This document shows positions 51,875 to 60,947 of a stretch of 64,000 nucleotides of DNA, piece after piece. Numbering within the stretch: the first letter of the stretch is position 1; the number at the start of each line of letters is the position of its first letter. Made by a program: the position numbers and the translations under genes. Below the pieces are notes generated by a model, which was not told the DNA's origin, did not search any database, and saw nothing but the letters and a program-made list of their open reading frames with translations. The stretch comes from Caulobacter sp. 17J65-9. GTDB taxonomy: Bacteria > Pseudomonadota > Alphaproteobacteria > Caulobacterales > Caulobacteraceae. The stretch is from NCBI RefSeq assembly GCF_010975005.1, contig NZ_JAAIVC010000004.1, forward strand, positions 1-64,000. Reading direction: 5' to 3'.

Positions 51875-51928
51875 TAACTAGCTTGCCTCTGGAGCGCTGC
51901 GATTGAGACGGCGCCAGGGAGGTTGCTG

Positions 51929-53563
<1,635 letters not shown>

Positions 53564-53570
53564 GGCGGTC

Positions 53571-54344
53571 ATGACGCGGATCGAACGACAGTCGAAGGGG
53601 CGTAAGGCGGCCGGACTGGTCGTCGGTTTGGCGGTGGTGGTCGGCCTGGTCGCGCCGGTCCTGCTTTTGGTCGCCGCGCTCGGCGCCAAGGCGGGCGCGA
53701 TCGACTGGAAGTTCGCGCTCGGCGTGATGACCCGCAGCTGGGTCTCGATCGCGGCCATAGTCGGCGTGGCGACCGGGCTGGTGGCCCTGCTGGCGGCTTT
53801 CACCGACTTCCGCCGGCTGGGAATCCCGGCCCTGATCGCGCTGCTGCTGCCGGCCGCGGTCCTGGGTGGTTTGTTCCGTTTCAAGCAAACGGCCCAGTCG
53901 GTGCCGCCGATCCACGACGTGTCGACCAACTGGGAAGAGCCGCTGGGCTTCAGCAAGAAGTTCATGAAGCTCGAGCGGGTGGGCGCGCCCAACCCGGTCG
54001 AGACCGATCCGCGCGCGCCGGAGAAGCCGGGCTCGCCCTGGTCGGGGCGGCGGGTGGCTGAGATCAACGCCGAGACCTGTCCCGGGGCCAAGCCGGTGCC
54101 GCGCATGGTCCCGCCCGAGCGCGTGCGTCAGGTGCTGGAGGACAAGGGCCTGGCCGTGTTCGGCTCGGCTCCCTGGATGGTCGAGGCCACGGCCGAGAGC
54201 ACCTGGTTCGGCTTCAAGGACGACGTGGTGGTGCGCATGGGCCCGACCCGCACCGACGTGCGCTCGATCAGCCGCGTGGGCGTCTCCGACCTGGGCATGA
54301 ACTGCAAGCGCGTCACCGAGATCGTCGAGGCGCTGTCGAAGTGA
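53571..54344 (+). CDS. DUF1499 domain membrane protein
   Basis: A 257-residue protein. Three predicted membrane helices lie at about 13-37, 58-80 and 85-105. The C-terminal DUF1499 domain (VEATAESTWFGFKDDVVVRMGP, DVRSISRVGVSDLGMNCKR) would face the periplasm or cytosol depending on topology. Function of the domain is unknown. It follows the acyl-CoA ligase by 7 bases and overlaps the YciI gene by 4, so it shares that operon. Confidence 0.88.
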   Translation: MTRIERQSKGRKAAGLVVGLAVVVGLVAPVLLLVAALGAKAGAIDWKFALGVMTRSWVSIAAIVGVATGLVALLAAFTDFRRLGIPALIALLLPAAVLGGLFRFKQTAQSVPPIHDVSTNWEEPLGFSKKFMKLERVGAPNPVETDPRAPEKPGSPWSGRRVAEINAETCPGAKPVPRMVPPERVRQVLEDKGLAVFGSAPWMVEATAESTWFGFKDDVVVRMGPTRTDVRSISRVGVSDLGMNCKRVTEIVEALSK

Positions 54345-54652
54345 AGCACTTCCTTCTCTTTTACGAGGCCGGGCCGGACTATCTGGCCCGGCGCCCGGCC
54401 TATCGCGACGCGCATCTGGAGAAGGCCTGGGCCGCCTCCGAACGCGGCGAGCTGGTGCTGGGCGGGGCGCTGGCCGACCCGGTCGACGGCGCGGTCCTGT
54501 TGTTCAGGGCCGAAACGCGCGAGGTGGTCGAGGCCTTCGCAAAAGCCGATCCGTACGTCGTCGAGGGCCTGGTGACGGGCTGGCGCGTTCGCGAATGGAC
54601 GACGGTGGCCGGCGAAGCCGCGGCCAGCCCGGTTCACCCCGCCAGCCGGTAG
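54341..54652 (+). CDS. YciI-family protein
   Basis: A 103-residue YciI-like protein of the dimeric ferredoxin-like fold. The GTG start (MKHFLLFYEAGPDYLARR) overlaps the DUF1499 gene by 4 bases. The Asp of YRDAHLEKAW and conserved His are typical; the family includes some dehalogenase-like enzymes but most members have no known role. Its 3' end overlaps the convergent MBL gene by 19 bases, so both transcripts would carry complementary ends. Confidence 0.88.
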   Translation: MKHFLLFYEAGPDYLARRPAYRDAHLEKAWAASERGELVLGGALADPVDGAVLLFRAETREVVEAFAKADPYVVEGLVTGWRVREWTTVAGEAAASPVHPASR

Positions 54653-55530
54653 AGGCTGTCCGGCCCCGGCTCGCCGTCGGCCGCGACCTCGCCGGTGCGG
54701 ACCAGGCCGATCAGGTGGGCCAGCACCGAGTGCGCCGCCGCCGGCCACAGCCGCCGGTCCACCTCGGCGTAGATCACCGGCACCATCTCGCCGATCGTCC
54801 GGTCGCCGGCGGCCAGCCGCGCCAGGATCTGCGCCTCGCGCGCCTTGCGGTGGGCGAGGTAGGCGTCGAGGAAGGGCGCGACCTCGGTCACCGGCGGCCC
54901 GTGGGTGGGCCACAGGGTCGAGAAGCCGCGCGCCCGCACCCGCTCCAGGCTGGCGTAGTAGGCGGCCATGTCGCCGTCGGGCGGGCTGATCACCGTCGTC
55001 GACCAGCCCATCACGTGGTCGCCCGGGAACAGGGCGTTCTCCTCCTCCAGCGCGAAGGCCATGTGGTTGGAGGCGTGTCCCGGCGTGGGAACGGCCTCGA
55101 TGGTCCAGTCTGGGCCGGAGAACCGCTCGCCCCCCGTCAGCACCACGTCGGGCCGGAAGGTCTCGTCGTCGCCTTCCTCGAGCGTCGGGGCTTCGGCGTG
55201 GGCGGCCTCGCCCGGCGGCTGGGCGGCGTAGATCCGTGCGCCGGTCGCCCGCGCGAACGGGCGGGCGAGGGGAGAGTGGTCGAGGTGGGTGTGGGTGACG
55301 AAGACGTGGGTCACCCGTTCGCCTTCGACCGCCTTCAGCAGGGCGGCGAGATGCGAATCGAGCGCCGGGCCGGGGTCGATCACCGCCACCTCGCCGTGGC
55401 CGACGATGTAGGTGCCGGTGCCGGTGAAGGTGAACGGGCCGGGGTTCTCGGCCACCACCCGCCGGATGCGCGGCGAGACCTGGTCGACCCGGCCGTAGGC
55501 GAAGTCGAACTGGCGCACATAGGGGATCAC
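54634..55530 (-). CDS. Metallo-beta-lactamase fold hydrolase
   Basis: A 298-residue (from the GTG at 55530) metallohydrolase. THTHLDHSPLAR is the HxHxDH metal site, VIDPGPALDSH and TPGHASNHMAF supply other ligands. The C-terminal part (about 215-290) has a winged-helix-like region as in the LACTB2/Rv3796-type enzymes, some of which are RNases. The GTG has GGAG eight bases upstream, while an ATG at 55563 adds 11 residues without a ribosome-binding site. The 15-bp palindrome at 55563-55577 would then lie in its promoter. Confidence 0.9.
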   Translation of the reverse strand: MIPYVRQFDFAYGRVDQVSPRIRRVVAENPGPFTFTGTGTYIVGHGEVAVIDPGPALDSHLAALLKAVEGERVTHVFVTHTHLDHSPLARPFARATGARIYAAQPPGEAAHAEAPTLEEGDDETFRPDVVLTGGERFSGPDWTIEAVPTPGHASNHMAFALEEENALFPGDHVMGWSTTVISPPDGDMAAYYASLERVRARGFSTLWPTHGPPVTEVAPFLDAYLAHRKAREAQILARLAAGDRTIGEMVPVIYAEVDRRLWPAAAHSVLAHLIGLVRTGEVAADGEPGPDSLYRLAG

Positions 55531-55562
55531 GCCGGCCGCTCCGCCGCGGCGCCGGGCTTGCA

Positions 55563-55577
55563 TTTACGACTCGTAAA
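55563..55577. promoter_or_regulatory. Operator-like palindrome between divergent genes
   Basis: Perfect 7-bp arms TTTACGA and TCGTAAA around a central C (15 bases). It lies between the MBL gene and the 50-residue peptide gene, 33 bases from one start and 20 from the other. It is a candidate binding site for a dimeric regulator of one or both genes; the binder is unknown. Confidence 0.6.
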
Positions 55578-55596
55578 CCAAGCTGCGGAGGCTCCC

Positions 55597-55749
55597 ATGG
55601 CGATCACGGCCGCCCTTTTCGTGTCGAATCGGCTCCAGAAGGCCGCCGCGGCCTTCCTGTGTCTCATGGCGGCGCATCTCGTGCTGGCGTCCTGCACGCC
55701 CGAGCCGGCCGTCGGATACGGCGCGGTGCGCGTGGCCGTCACACGCTGA
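55597..55749 (+). CDS. Small lipoprotein-like peptide, 50 residues
   Basis: A very short gene. The ATG at 55597 has GGAGG six bases upstream, the strongest ribosome-binding site in the region. The peptide begins MAITAALFVSNRLQKAAAAF, has a hydrophobic segment to residue 30 and a lipobox-like LVLASC at residues 28-33, followed by about 17 residues rich in Pro, Val and Arg. It may be a lipoprotein or toxin-like membrane peptide. Its stop lies four bases from the convergent TIGR01244 gene. No family recognised. Confidence 0.6.
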   Translation: MAITAALFVSNRLQKAAAAFLCLMAAHLVLASCTPEPAVGYGAVRVAVTR

Positions 55750-55753
55750 CGCT

Positions 55754-56158
55754 TCAGAGCCACGGCTCCAGATCGTAGCCGGCGGCCGCCCCAAGGCCGA
55801 GTAACTCGTCGCGGGTGCGCTCGCCGGTCAGGGCCTGTCCCAGGCTCCAGGCCGCGATCGACCGCGTGCCCGAGCGGCAATAGGCCAGCACCGGCCCCTG
55901 CGTCGCCGACACCGCCTCGGTCGTCGCCTGCGCCTGCTCGGCGGTGGGCCGGCCGCGAACGGGAATGGCCACGTAGGCCAGGCCGGCCGCGCGCGCGGCC
56001 TCGGCGATCGATTCGCCCTCCGGCTGGCCCGGCTCCTCGCCCTCGGGGCGATGATTGACGATCAGGGTGAAGCCGCGCTCGGCGGCGGCGCGCACGTCGT
56101 CCGGCCGGATCTGCGGGGACACCCAGAATCCGTCGGTGACCTTGCGGAACTCGGTCAT
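55754..56158 (-). CDS. TIGR01244-family phosphatase-like protein
   Basis: A 134-residue protein of the DUF442/TIGR01244 family, found alone or fused to metallo-beta-lactamases (Blh). It begins MTEFRKVTDGFWVSPQIRPDDV and has the dual-specificity-phosphatase-like P-loop YCRSGTRSIAAW with Cys and Arg. The TIGR name refers to a proposed sulfur transferase; phosphatase activity is also possible. The ATG at 56158 follows GAGGACG; 18 bases of open frame precede it. It converges with the small peptide gene and is near an MBL gene, its common partner. Confidence 0.85.
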   Translation of the reverse strand: MTEFRKVTDGFWVSPQIRPDDVRAAAERGFTLIVNHRPEGEEPGQPEGESIAEAARAAGLAYVAIPVRGRPTAEQAQATTEAVSATQGPVLAYCRSGTRSIAAWSLGQALTGERTRDELLGLGAAAGYDLEPWL

Positions 56159-56215
56159 GTGGTCGTCCTCACGCATCTGCGCGCGCCGGGACCGGCGCGC
56201 GACGAGTTCCTGCGG

Positions 56216-56761
56216 CTACTGCTCGCGGCGCGCCCGAATCGCGCGCTGGCCGTCGACCTTCAGGAAGAAGCTGCCGAGCGAGGCCTTGCGAATCTCCATC
56301 TTCGAGCCCTGCTTCGGGGCTTCGTTGACACGCTCGCCGTCGATCTGGCGCCACACCTGGCCGTCGGTGGCGGTCAGCACCCAATGGCCTTCGCGATCGC
56401 GCGAGGCGCGCGCCACAGTCAGCGTGACCTCGTCGATCTCCTCGCTCTTGCCGCCGTCGGCGCTGGCGCGGTCGAAAATCCTGAAGGCCCCGCCCAGCTC
56501 CAGGCCGAAGGCCTGGCGCTTGGCCTCGCGGATCTGGCCGCGGTCCATGACCACCAGGTCGCCCTTCTTCTCGGCGGCGTCCATGGCGGCGGTGGCCGCG
56601 TCGAAGCAGGCGAGTCGCGCGGCGTCTTCGGCGAGGCCTCGGCAGGCGGAGAGCTTCTGCAGCACGTCGGCGCGAGCCGGCGCCGGCGCTTCGGCCCGGG
56701 CCGCCCCGGCCAGCAGGGCGGCGCTCGCCGCCAGGGCCATGATCTTGGTGTTCGCGCGCAT
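56216..56761 (-). CDS. Secreted protein, paralog A (receptor-flanking)
   Basis: A 181-residue exported protein of unknown function, divergent from the TonB-dependent receptor gene. The signal peptide is about 23 residues (MRANTKIMALAASAALLAG...). The mature protein has a Cys pair (ACRGLAEDAARLACFDAA), VTLTVARASRD, and DGQVWRQIDGERV before the end IRARREQ. It is homologous over its whole length to the gene at 60204-60707, and both end in RARRE. A small beta-sandwich or inhibitor-like fold is possible. The ATG at 56761 is chosen as it follows a signal-peptide start; the longer open frame to 57025 has no similarity. Confidence 0.8.
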   Translation of the reverse strand: MRANTKIMALAASAALLAGAARAEAPAPARADVLQKLSACRGLAEDAARLACFDAATAAMDAAEKKGDLVVMDRGQIREAKRQAFGLELGGAFRIFDRASADGGKSEEIDEVTLTVARASRDREGHWVLTATDGQVWRQIDGERVNEAPKQGSKMEIRKASLGSFFLKVDGQRAIRARREQ

Positions 56762-56911
56762 GATTCCGCCGCCTTCCCCGAAACTCGCCCCCATTGAAGA
56801 GAAAGGCGTGCGCCTGTGCAACCGGGCCACGCCCCGCGCCTGGGCGGAGAGCCGTGGTTTCGGAAATGGGGCGAACCTGTGGCCACGATGAGACAGGTCT
56901 GCGACGAACAG

Positions 56912-56959
56912 ATTACACGCGAGTAATTTGGCGTTGACCGGAACGTAGCCTGCCATACC
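56912..56959 (+). promoter_or_regulatory. Promoter and palindromic operator of the receptor gene
   Basis: A near-perfect 16-bp palindrome (ATTACACGCGAGTAAT, 56912-56927, one mismatched pair) sits just before a TTGACC -35 hexamer at 56934-56939. GCCATACC at 56952-56959 resembles the -10 GCTANAWC of the Caulobacter housekeeping sigma factor, with a 12-base gap. Between 56762 and 57060 no gene is seen. Confidence 0.55.
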
Positions 56960-57060
56960 GTGGCCATATCCGGGGGCGTCACGCCTGCGGGCCAACGTCG
57001 CCTCGGCGGCGGAAGGTCCTTGCAAGAAGACCTTCCCCGTCGGGCTCAGGAGGAAGAAAG

Positions 57061-60000
57061 TTGAATAAGCAAACCGTCCGTGGCCGCCTGTTGGCGTCCA
57101 CGATGATCTGCGGGGCTGCCTTCGCCGCGTTTGCGGCGGCGCCGGCCTACGCGCAAGACGCCGAGCAGTCGACCGTCGACGAAGTCGTCGTCACCGGCTC
57201 GCGCATCGTCCGTCAGGACTTCACCGAAATCTCGCCGGTCACGACCGTCGGCCAAGAGCAGCTGGAAATGACCGCGACTCTGTCGGTCGAAACCCTGCTC
57301 AACGAACTGCCGCAGGTCATCCCGGGCAACACCCGCACGTCGAACAACGCCGGCGGTGAAGACTTCGCCACCATCGACCTGCGCGGCCTGGGCACCAACC
57401 GTACCCTGGTCCTGGTCAACGGCGAGCGCGTGCCCGCCTCCTCGACCACCGGCACCGTCGACATCAACACCATTCCGGCCTCGCTGATCGAGCGCATCGA
57501 AGTGGTGACCGGCGGCGCTTCGGCCGTGTACGGCTCGGACGCCATCTCGGGCGTGGTCAACTTCATCCTGAAGGACGACTACGAAGGCGCTGAACTGCGC
57601 GCCACCTACGGCTCGGCCTGGGACGGCAACGCTCCGGAAGTCGAAATCAACGGCCTGTTCGGCGGCAACTTCGCGGACGGCCGCGGCAACCTGACCGCCT
57701 ACGCCGCCTACTACAACCGCGAGAAGGTCTCGCAGTCGGCCTACGACTTCTCCCGTACCTCGGGCGCGGTCTGCGACGACGGCTCGGGCAACCTGTCGAT
57801 CTGCGACAGCGCGGCCGAAGCCCAAGCGTTGATCTCGGGCGGCGGCTTCATCAACTCGCCCGGCGGTTCGGGCACTCCGGCCTGGGGCTGGATCACGAAC
57901 AACGCCATCGGCGCGGGCCCCGATAAGATCTACGGCACGGCCGACGACACGGGCAACCCGTTCGGCGGCGGCGCCATCGGCAACAACAACGGTCCGGACG
58001 GTCTGCCGGGCACGGCTGACGACACTCCGGTTTACGCCAACGCCGGCATGGCCTTCCTGCTGCCGGGCCAGTTCGGCGCGGCCAACACCGACTGTAACTC
58101 GGCCACCGCCGGCGTTGCGGTCCGCAGCGGCAACCTGTCGTTCAACGACAGCGGCCAGCTGACCCCGCGCTTCACCGCCGGCGCCTGCGGCGTGCCGGAT
58201 CGGGCTGCCGGTTCGTCGCGCTACAACTTCGCGCCGGACAACTACCTGATCATCCCGGCCGAGCGCTTCAACATCACCACGACCGGCACCTACGACATCA
58301 CGGACGACATCCGTGCGAAGGTGATGCTGTCGTACGTGAACAGCAACTCGGAAGTTCAGCTGGCTCCGACTCCGGCCACCGGCCTGTCGATCACGCTGAC
58401 CCCGGCCATGCAGACCCTGATCCAGGCCAATGCGCCGGATCTGTGGACCGCCCTGCAGTCGCGCCCGAACCCGCTGGCCAACTTCACGATGGACCGCCGC
58501 ACCAACGAGGTCGGCACCCGTAACGGCTTCACCGAGAACAACTCGTTCTCGATGCTGACCACCATCGACGGTTCGTTCAACGACAACTGGGATTGGTCGG
58601 TCACCGCCAGCTACGGCCAGAACCACGTCACCAGCCGCGGCCTGAACAGCGTCAACAAGACGGCGCTGATGCAGGGCCTGGCCGGCTGCCAGACTTCGTC
58701 CGGCGCTCCGCTCGGCTCCGCCGCCCTGCCGGGCTGCGTGCCGCTCGACATCTTCGGCCCGGGCACCCTGACCCAGCCGATGGTCGACTTCCTGAAGGTC
58801 AACACCTTCGCGACGACCAACGTCGAAGAGCACCGCCTGGCCGGTTACGTCCGTGGCGACCTGATGGAGCTGCCGGCTGGTCCGATCGCTTCGGTGTTCG
58901 GCTTCGAATACCGCGGCACCGACGCTGAGTTCCGCGTCGACAACGAGCAGCGCACCGGCAACATCTTCGGCTTCAACGCCATTCAGGACCAAGCTGGTTC
59001 GGTTGACGTCCGCGAACTCTACACGGAACTGTCGGTTCCGCTGCTGAAGGACCTGGACTTCGCCGACTACTTCGGCCTGGAACTGGGCCTGCGTTACTCG
59101 GACTACTCGTCGATCGGCGAAGTGTGGACCTACAAGATCGGCGGCGAATACGCTCCGGTTGACTGGCTGCGCTTCCGCGGCGTGTACAACGAAGCGACCC
59201 GCGCTCCGTCGGTGTTCGAACTGTTCCAGGCTGGTGACCAGGGCTTCCCGGCCTTCACCGACCCCTGCCGTTCGGCGAACGCGGGCCTGACCCCGGCGCT
59301 GAAGTCGTACTGCCAGTCGCAGGGCGTGGTGTACTCGCCGGGCTTCTCGGCCAACAACTCGCAGGTGGAAGCCTTCGCCTTCGGTAACCCGGGCCTGAAG
59401 CCGGAAACCGCCGAGACCCTGACCCTCGGCGCCGTGTTCCAGCCCGACTGGTTCCCGCTGGGCGACTTCCGCGCCACCGTCGACTACTACGACATCGAAA
59501 TTAAGGATGCCGTGCAGTCGCTGGGCGCTCAGTACTGGATCAACCAGTGCTACAGCTCCACCACGCCGGGCGCCAACGCCGCGGCTTGCGCTCGCGTCGT
59601 CCGCGATCCGGTCACCGGTCAGCTCGACTTCGTGAACACGACCCGCGACAACGTCGGCAGCTACCACACCAAGGGCTGGGACATCCAAGCCGAGTGGTCG
59701 CTCGACATGGAAGACGTGGGCATGAAGGGTCGCCTGCGCCTGAACGAACTGCTGTCGCTGATCGACTCCTACAAGATCGGTGACACCGAGTACGTCGGCT
59801 ACACCTTCGCCTCGATCGGCGGGGCCCTGCCGGAGTGGAAGTCGGCCTTCTCGGCCTACTACATGATCGGCGACTGGACCCTGTTCGGCCGTTGGAGCTA
59901 CGTGCCGACCATGACGAGCGCCAGCTTCGGCAACGAACAGCCGGAAGCCAGCTACATCGACATGTCGGCCCGTTGGGACATGACCGACAACTTCCAGGTC

Positions 60001-60138
60001 ACGGCTTTCGTCGGCAACGTGTTCGACGAAAAGGCGCCGCAGACCACGGAAGGTCTGTTCTCGCAGGCCAACACCGACCCGCAGGTCTACCGCGTGCTGG
60101 GTCGTACCTTCTCGATCTCGGGCAAGGTCCGCTTCTAA
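57061..60138 (+). CDS. TonB-dependent receptor, outer membrane
   Basis: A 1025-residue outer-membrane active transporter energised by TonB. The signal peptide (about 30 residues, ending AYAQ) is followed by a short N-terminal segment and the TonB box region VDEVVVTGSRI. The plug (about 40-170) contains ETLLNELPQVIPG and DLRGLGTNRTLVLVNGERV, with GGASAVYGSDAISGVVNFILK. The beta-barrel runs to the C-terminus, ending FSISGKVRF with terminal Phe. It starts at TTG after AGGAGGAAGAAAG. Codon use is less GC-biased than its neighbours (many GCT, GTT and AAC codons), as in highly expressed genes. Cargo is unknown. A terminator follows at 60166. Confidence 0.95.
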   Translation: MNKQTVRGRLLASTMICGAAFAAFAAAPAYAQDAEQSTVDEVVVTGSRIVRQDFTEISPVTTVGQEQLEMTATLSVETLLNELPQVIPGNTRTSNNAGGEDFATIDLRGLGTNRTLVLVNGERVPASSTTGTVDINTIPASLIERIEVVTGGASAVYGSDAISGVVNFILKDDYEGAELRATYGSAWDGNAPEVEINGLFGGNFADGRGNLTAYAAYYNREKVSQSAYDFSRTSGAVCDDGSGNLSICDSAAEAQALISGGGFINSPGGSGTPAWGWITNNAIGAGPDKIYGTADDTGNPFGGGAIGNNNGPDGLPGTADDTPVYANAGMAFLLPGQFGAANTDCNSATAGVAVRSGNLSFNDSGQLTPRFTAGACGVPDRAAGSSRYNFAPDNYLIIPAERFNITTTGTYDITDDIRAKVMLSYVNSNSEVQLAPTPATGLSITLTPAMQTLIQANAPDLWTALQSRPNPLANFTMDRRTNEVGTRNGFTENNSFSMLTTIDGSFNDNWDWSVTASYGQNHVTSRGLNSVNKTALMQGLAGCQTSSGAPLGSAALPGCVPLDIFGPGTLTQPMVDFLKVNTFATTNVEEHRLAGYVRGDLMELPAGPIASVFGFEYRGTDAEFRVDNEQRTGNIFGFNAIQDQAGSVDVRELYTELSVPLLKDLDFADYFGLELGLRYSDYSSIGEVWTYKIGGEYAPVDWLRFRGVYNEATRAPSVFELFQAGDQGFPAFTDPCRSANAGLTPALKSYCQSQGVVYSPGFSANNSQVEAFAFGNPGLKPETAETLTLGAVFQPDWFPLGDFRATVDYYDIEIKDAVQSLGAQYWINQCYSSTTPGANAAACARVVRDPVTGQLDFVNTTRDNVGSYHTKGWDIQAEWSLDMEDVGMKGRLRLNELLSLIDSYKIGDTEYVGYTFASIGGALPEWKSAFSAYYMIGDWTLFGRWSYVPTMTSASFGNEQPEASYIDMSARWDMTDNFQVTAFVGNVFDEKAPQTTEGLFSQANTDPQVYRVLGRTFSISGKVRF

Positions 60139-60165
60139 GAAGCGATCCTCACCGATCGAATTGGG

Positions 60166-60195
60166 GGCGGCGGGCTTCGGCCCGCCGCCTTTTTT
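60166..60195 (+). terminator. Rho-independent terminator after the receptor gene
   Basis: A 10-bp GC stem GGCGGCGGGC/GCCCGCCGCC with TTCG tetraloop, followed by six T residues, 27 bases after the receptor stop. Confidence 0.96.
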
Positions 60196-60203
60196 CGTGC
60201 CTG

Positions 60204-60707
60204 CTACTTCTCGCGTCGGGCGCGCACGGCGGTCTGGCCGTCCACCTGCATCAGGTAGCTGCCCAGCGCCGCGCGCTTGATCTCGGCGACGAAGCCCGGC
60301 TCGGGCGCACGGGCGAAGCGGCCGTCGATCTGGCGCCAGACCTGCCCGTCGCTCATGGCCAGCATCCAGTCCCCGTCGGCGGCCCGCCAGGCGCGCGCCA
60401 CGGTCAGCGACACGTCCTCGATCGGCGCGAGCTTGACCGCCAGGGGCGGGGCGGGCGGTCGCGTCAGGCCGAACGCCTCCCGGTGGGTCGCCTCGACCCG
60501 GGCGGCGTCCATCACCACCACCTCGCCGCGCGCCTGCGCCTGCGCCAGGGCGTCGATCGCCGCGTCGTAGCAGGCGGCCCGGGCAGACGTGTCGGCCAGG
60601 CCGCGGCAGGCCAACGCCTGGTCCAGCACGGCGTTGCGGGTCGCGATCGGGGTGGTCTCGGCGCCCGCCGCGGCGGCCAGGGCGAGCGCTAGTCCCAGGG
60701 CGATCAT
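60204..60707 (-). CDS. Secreted protein, paralog B (receptor-flanking)
   Basis: A 167-residue exported protein homologous to the gene at 56216-56761: shared blocks are ACRGLAD/EDxxARxACxDAA, VTLTVARA/VSLTVARA, DGQVWRQIDG and QVDGQTAVRARREK. The signal peptide starts MIALGLALALAAAAG; GGAG lies eight bases before the ATG at 60707. The Cys pair is conserved. It converges with the receptor gene, so the receptor is bracketed by the two paralogs, one on each side, both on the minus strand. Function unknown; partner or processing roles for the receptor are only suggested by position. Confidence 0.8.
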   Translation of the reverse strand: MIALGLALALAAAAGAETTPIATRNAVLDQALACRGLADTSARAACYDAAIDALAQAQARGEVVVMDAARVEATHREAFGLTRPPAPPLAVKLAPIEDVSLTVARAWRAADGDWMLAMSDGQVWRQIDGRFARAPEPGFVAEIKRAALGSYLMQVDGQTAVRARREK

Positions 60708-60775
60708 CGGCCGGCTCCTCTCGCGCGTGCGCACGCTCAAGCTGTCGGCGACGGCGAAGGTTCCCCGCGGATGCG

Positions 60776-60801
60776 AAAAGGCCCGCGCCGGGGCGCGGGC
60801 C
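60776..60801 (-). terminator. Rho-independent terminator for the sulfotransferase gene
   Basis: On the minus strand a 10-bp stem GGCCCGCGCC/GGCGCGGGCC with a 2-base loop is followed by TTTT. It lies after the mosaic repeat downstream of the sulfotransferase gene. Confidence 0.75.
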
Positions 60802-60832
60802 TGAGCGGTCGTGTCGGAAGCGCGCCCGGTCC

Positions 60833-60947
60833 TAGAGCCTGTTCCGTTCAATTGGAATCATCTGAACGGATAAAACAGGCTCTAATTCAAAAGCTTGAGC
60901 GCGTTCTGATCGCAAAACCGGATCCACTTTTGCGGAACGCGCTCTAG
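60833..60947. repeat. Mosaic intergenic repeat with two hairpins
   Basis: First hairpin: TAGAGCCTGTT (60833-60843) and complement (ending 60884). Second: GAGCGCGTTC (60897-60906) and GAACGCGCTC (60935-60944), followed by TAG. The plan and the AT content are like the short mosaic elements of Rhizobiales and Caulobacterales. The second hairpin overlaps the 3' end of the sulfotransferase gene. Confidence 0.85.

Noticed and set aside
57046-59688. Long minus-strand open frame opposite the TonB-dependent receptor
   Set aside because: Antisense shadow without recognisable domains; the receptor has a clear ribosome-binding site, signal peptide and terminator.
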